NCBI GenBank assembly: GCA_016710635.1
Contig: JADJVL010000020.1
Coordinates: 8,204 to 72,203 of the forward strand
Direction of reading: 5' to 3'
From: Holophagaceae bacterium
Lineage (GTDB): Bacteria > Acidobacteriota > Holophagae > Holophagales > Holophagaceae
Length of the DNA stretch: 64,000 bases
Shown: positions 63,960 to 64,000 of the stretch, piece after piece
Numbering within the stretch: position 1 is the first letter of the stretch
Layout: each line of letters opens with the position of its first letter
Made by a program: the position numbers and the translations under genes
The notes under the pieces: model-generated
The model's database searches: none
Seen by the model: only the letters and a program-made list of their open reading frames with translations
What the model was told of the DNA's origin: nothing

Positions 63960-64000
63960 GCAGTGCCTCCAGGTCTTCCAGGCGCCAGTTTCGCACGGGC

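Overview
The window is a high-GC, almost fully coding stretch of a Gram-negative bacterial chromosome. It carries LPS heptose genes (hldD and two GT9 transferases), a lipoprotein and type IV pili driven by a PilR/sigma-54 type regulator. It also has a NADH-module-less complex I, and ATP synthase membrane genes separated from the F1 genes. Together with the gene content this suggests an acidobacterium of the Holophaga/Geothrix type. That placement is an inference from gene content and style; no rRNA gene is present to test it.

Layout. 1-2.7 kb: FtsX/MacB-type permeases, a PadR regulator and its membrane partner. 2.8-4.2 kb: rpmE and prfA. 4.3-10.3 kb: a lipoprotein, then hrcA-grpE-dnaK-dnaJ. 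10.3-13.4 kb: a diguanylate cyclase and a large unknown protein, divergent from pilB-pilT-pilC-pilin (13.5-18.3 kb). 18.4-22.2 kb: pilA with a sigma-54 type promoter, an alkaline-phosphatase-fold membrane protein and a TPR protein. 22.3-25.3 kb: fabI and a membrane-fused spermidine-synthase-like protein. 25.3-30.3 kb: a peptide-type ABC importer operon ending in bcp, and a divergent ABC exporter. 30.3-32.0 kb: a second secretion/pilus ATPase. 32.1-44.0 kb: nuoABCDHIJKLMN without nuoEFG. 44.0-45.9 kb: atpZ, atpI, atpB, atpE. 45.9-48.7 kb: an unknown protein followed by a STAS antagonist and a response-regulator/PP2C phosphatase. 48.7-53.6 kb: hldD, an EamA transporter, a DUF1573 protein and two heptosyltransferase-like genes. 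53.7-58.6 kb: a PilR-like regulator, a GspG-like pseudopilin, yceD, rpmF, plsX, fabD. 58.6-59.25 kb: a roughly 650-base non-coding island. 59.3-64 kb: VOC protein, L,D-transpeptidase, hydrolase, a small exported protein, M28 peptidase and a ComEA-type protein.

The most unusual system is the respiratory complex I. NuoC carries two duplicated N-terminal ferredoxin domains, and the operon has no NADH-oxidising module. NuoH has an extra segment of about 35 residues just after its first membrane helix, and NuoL has a histidine-rich loop. A coherent hypothesis is a complex I that receives electrons through ferredoxin domains built into NuoC.

At least four genes (prfA, atpE, the VOC protein, a small exported protein) and probably a fifth (the hydrolase) need a single-base correction to read through. 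Two of these are normally essential, so consensus indel errors are more likely than true pseudogenes.
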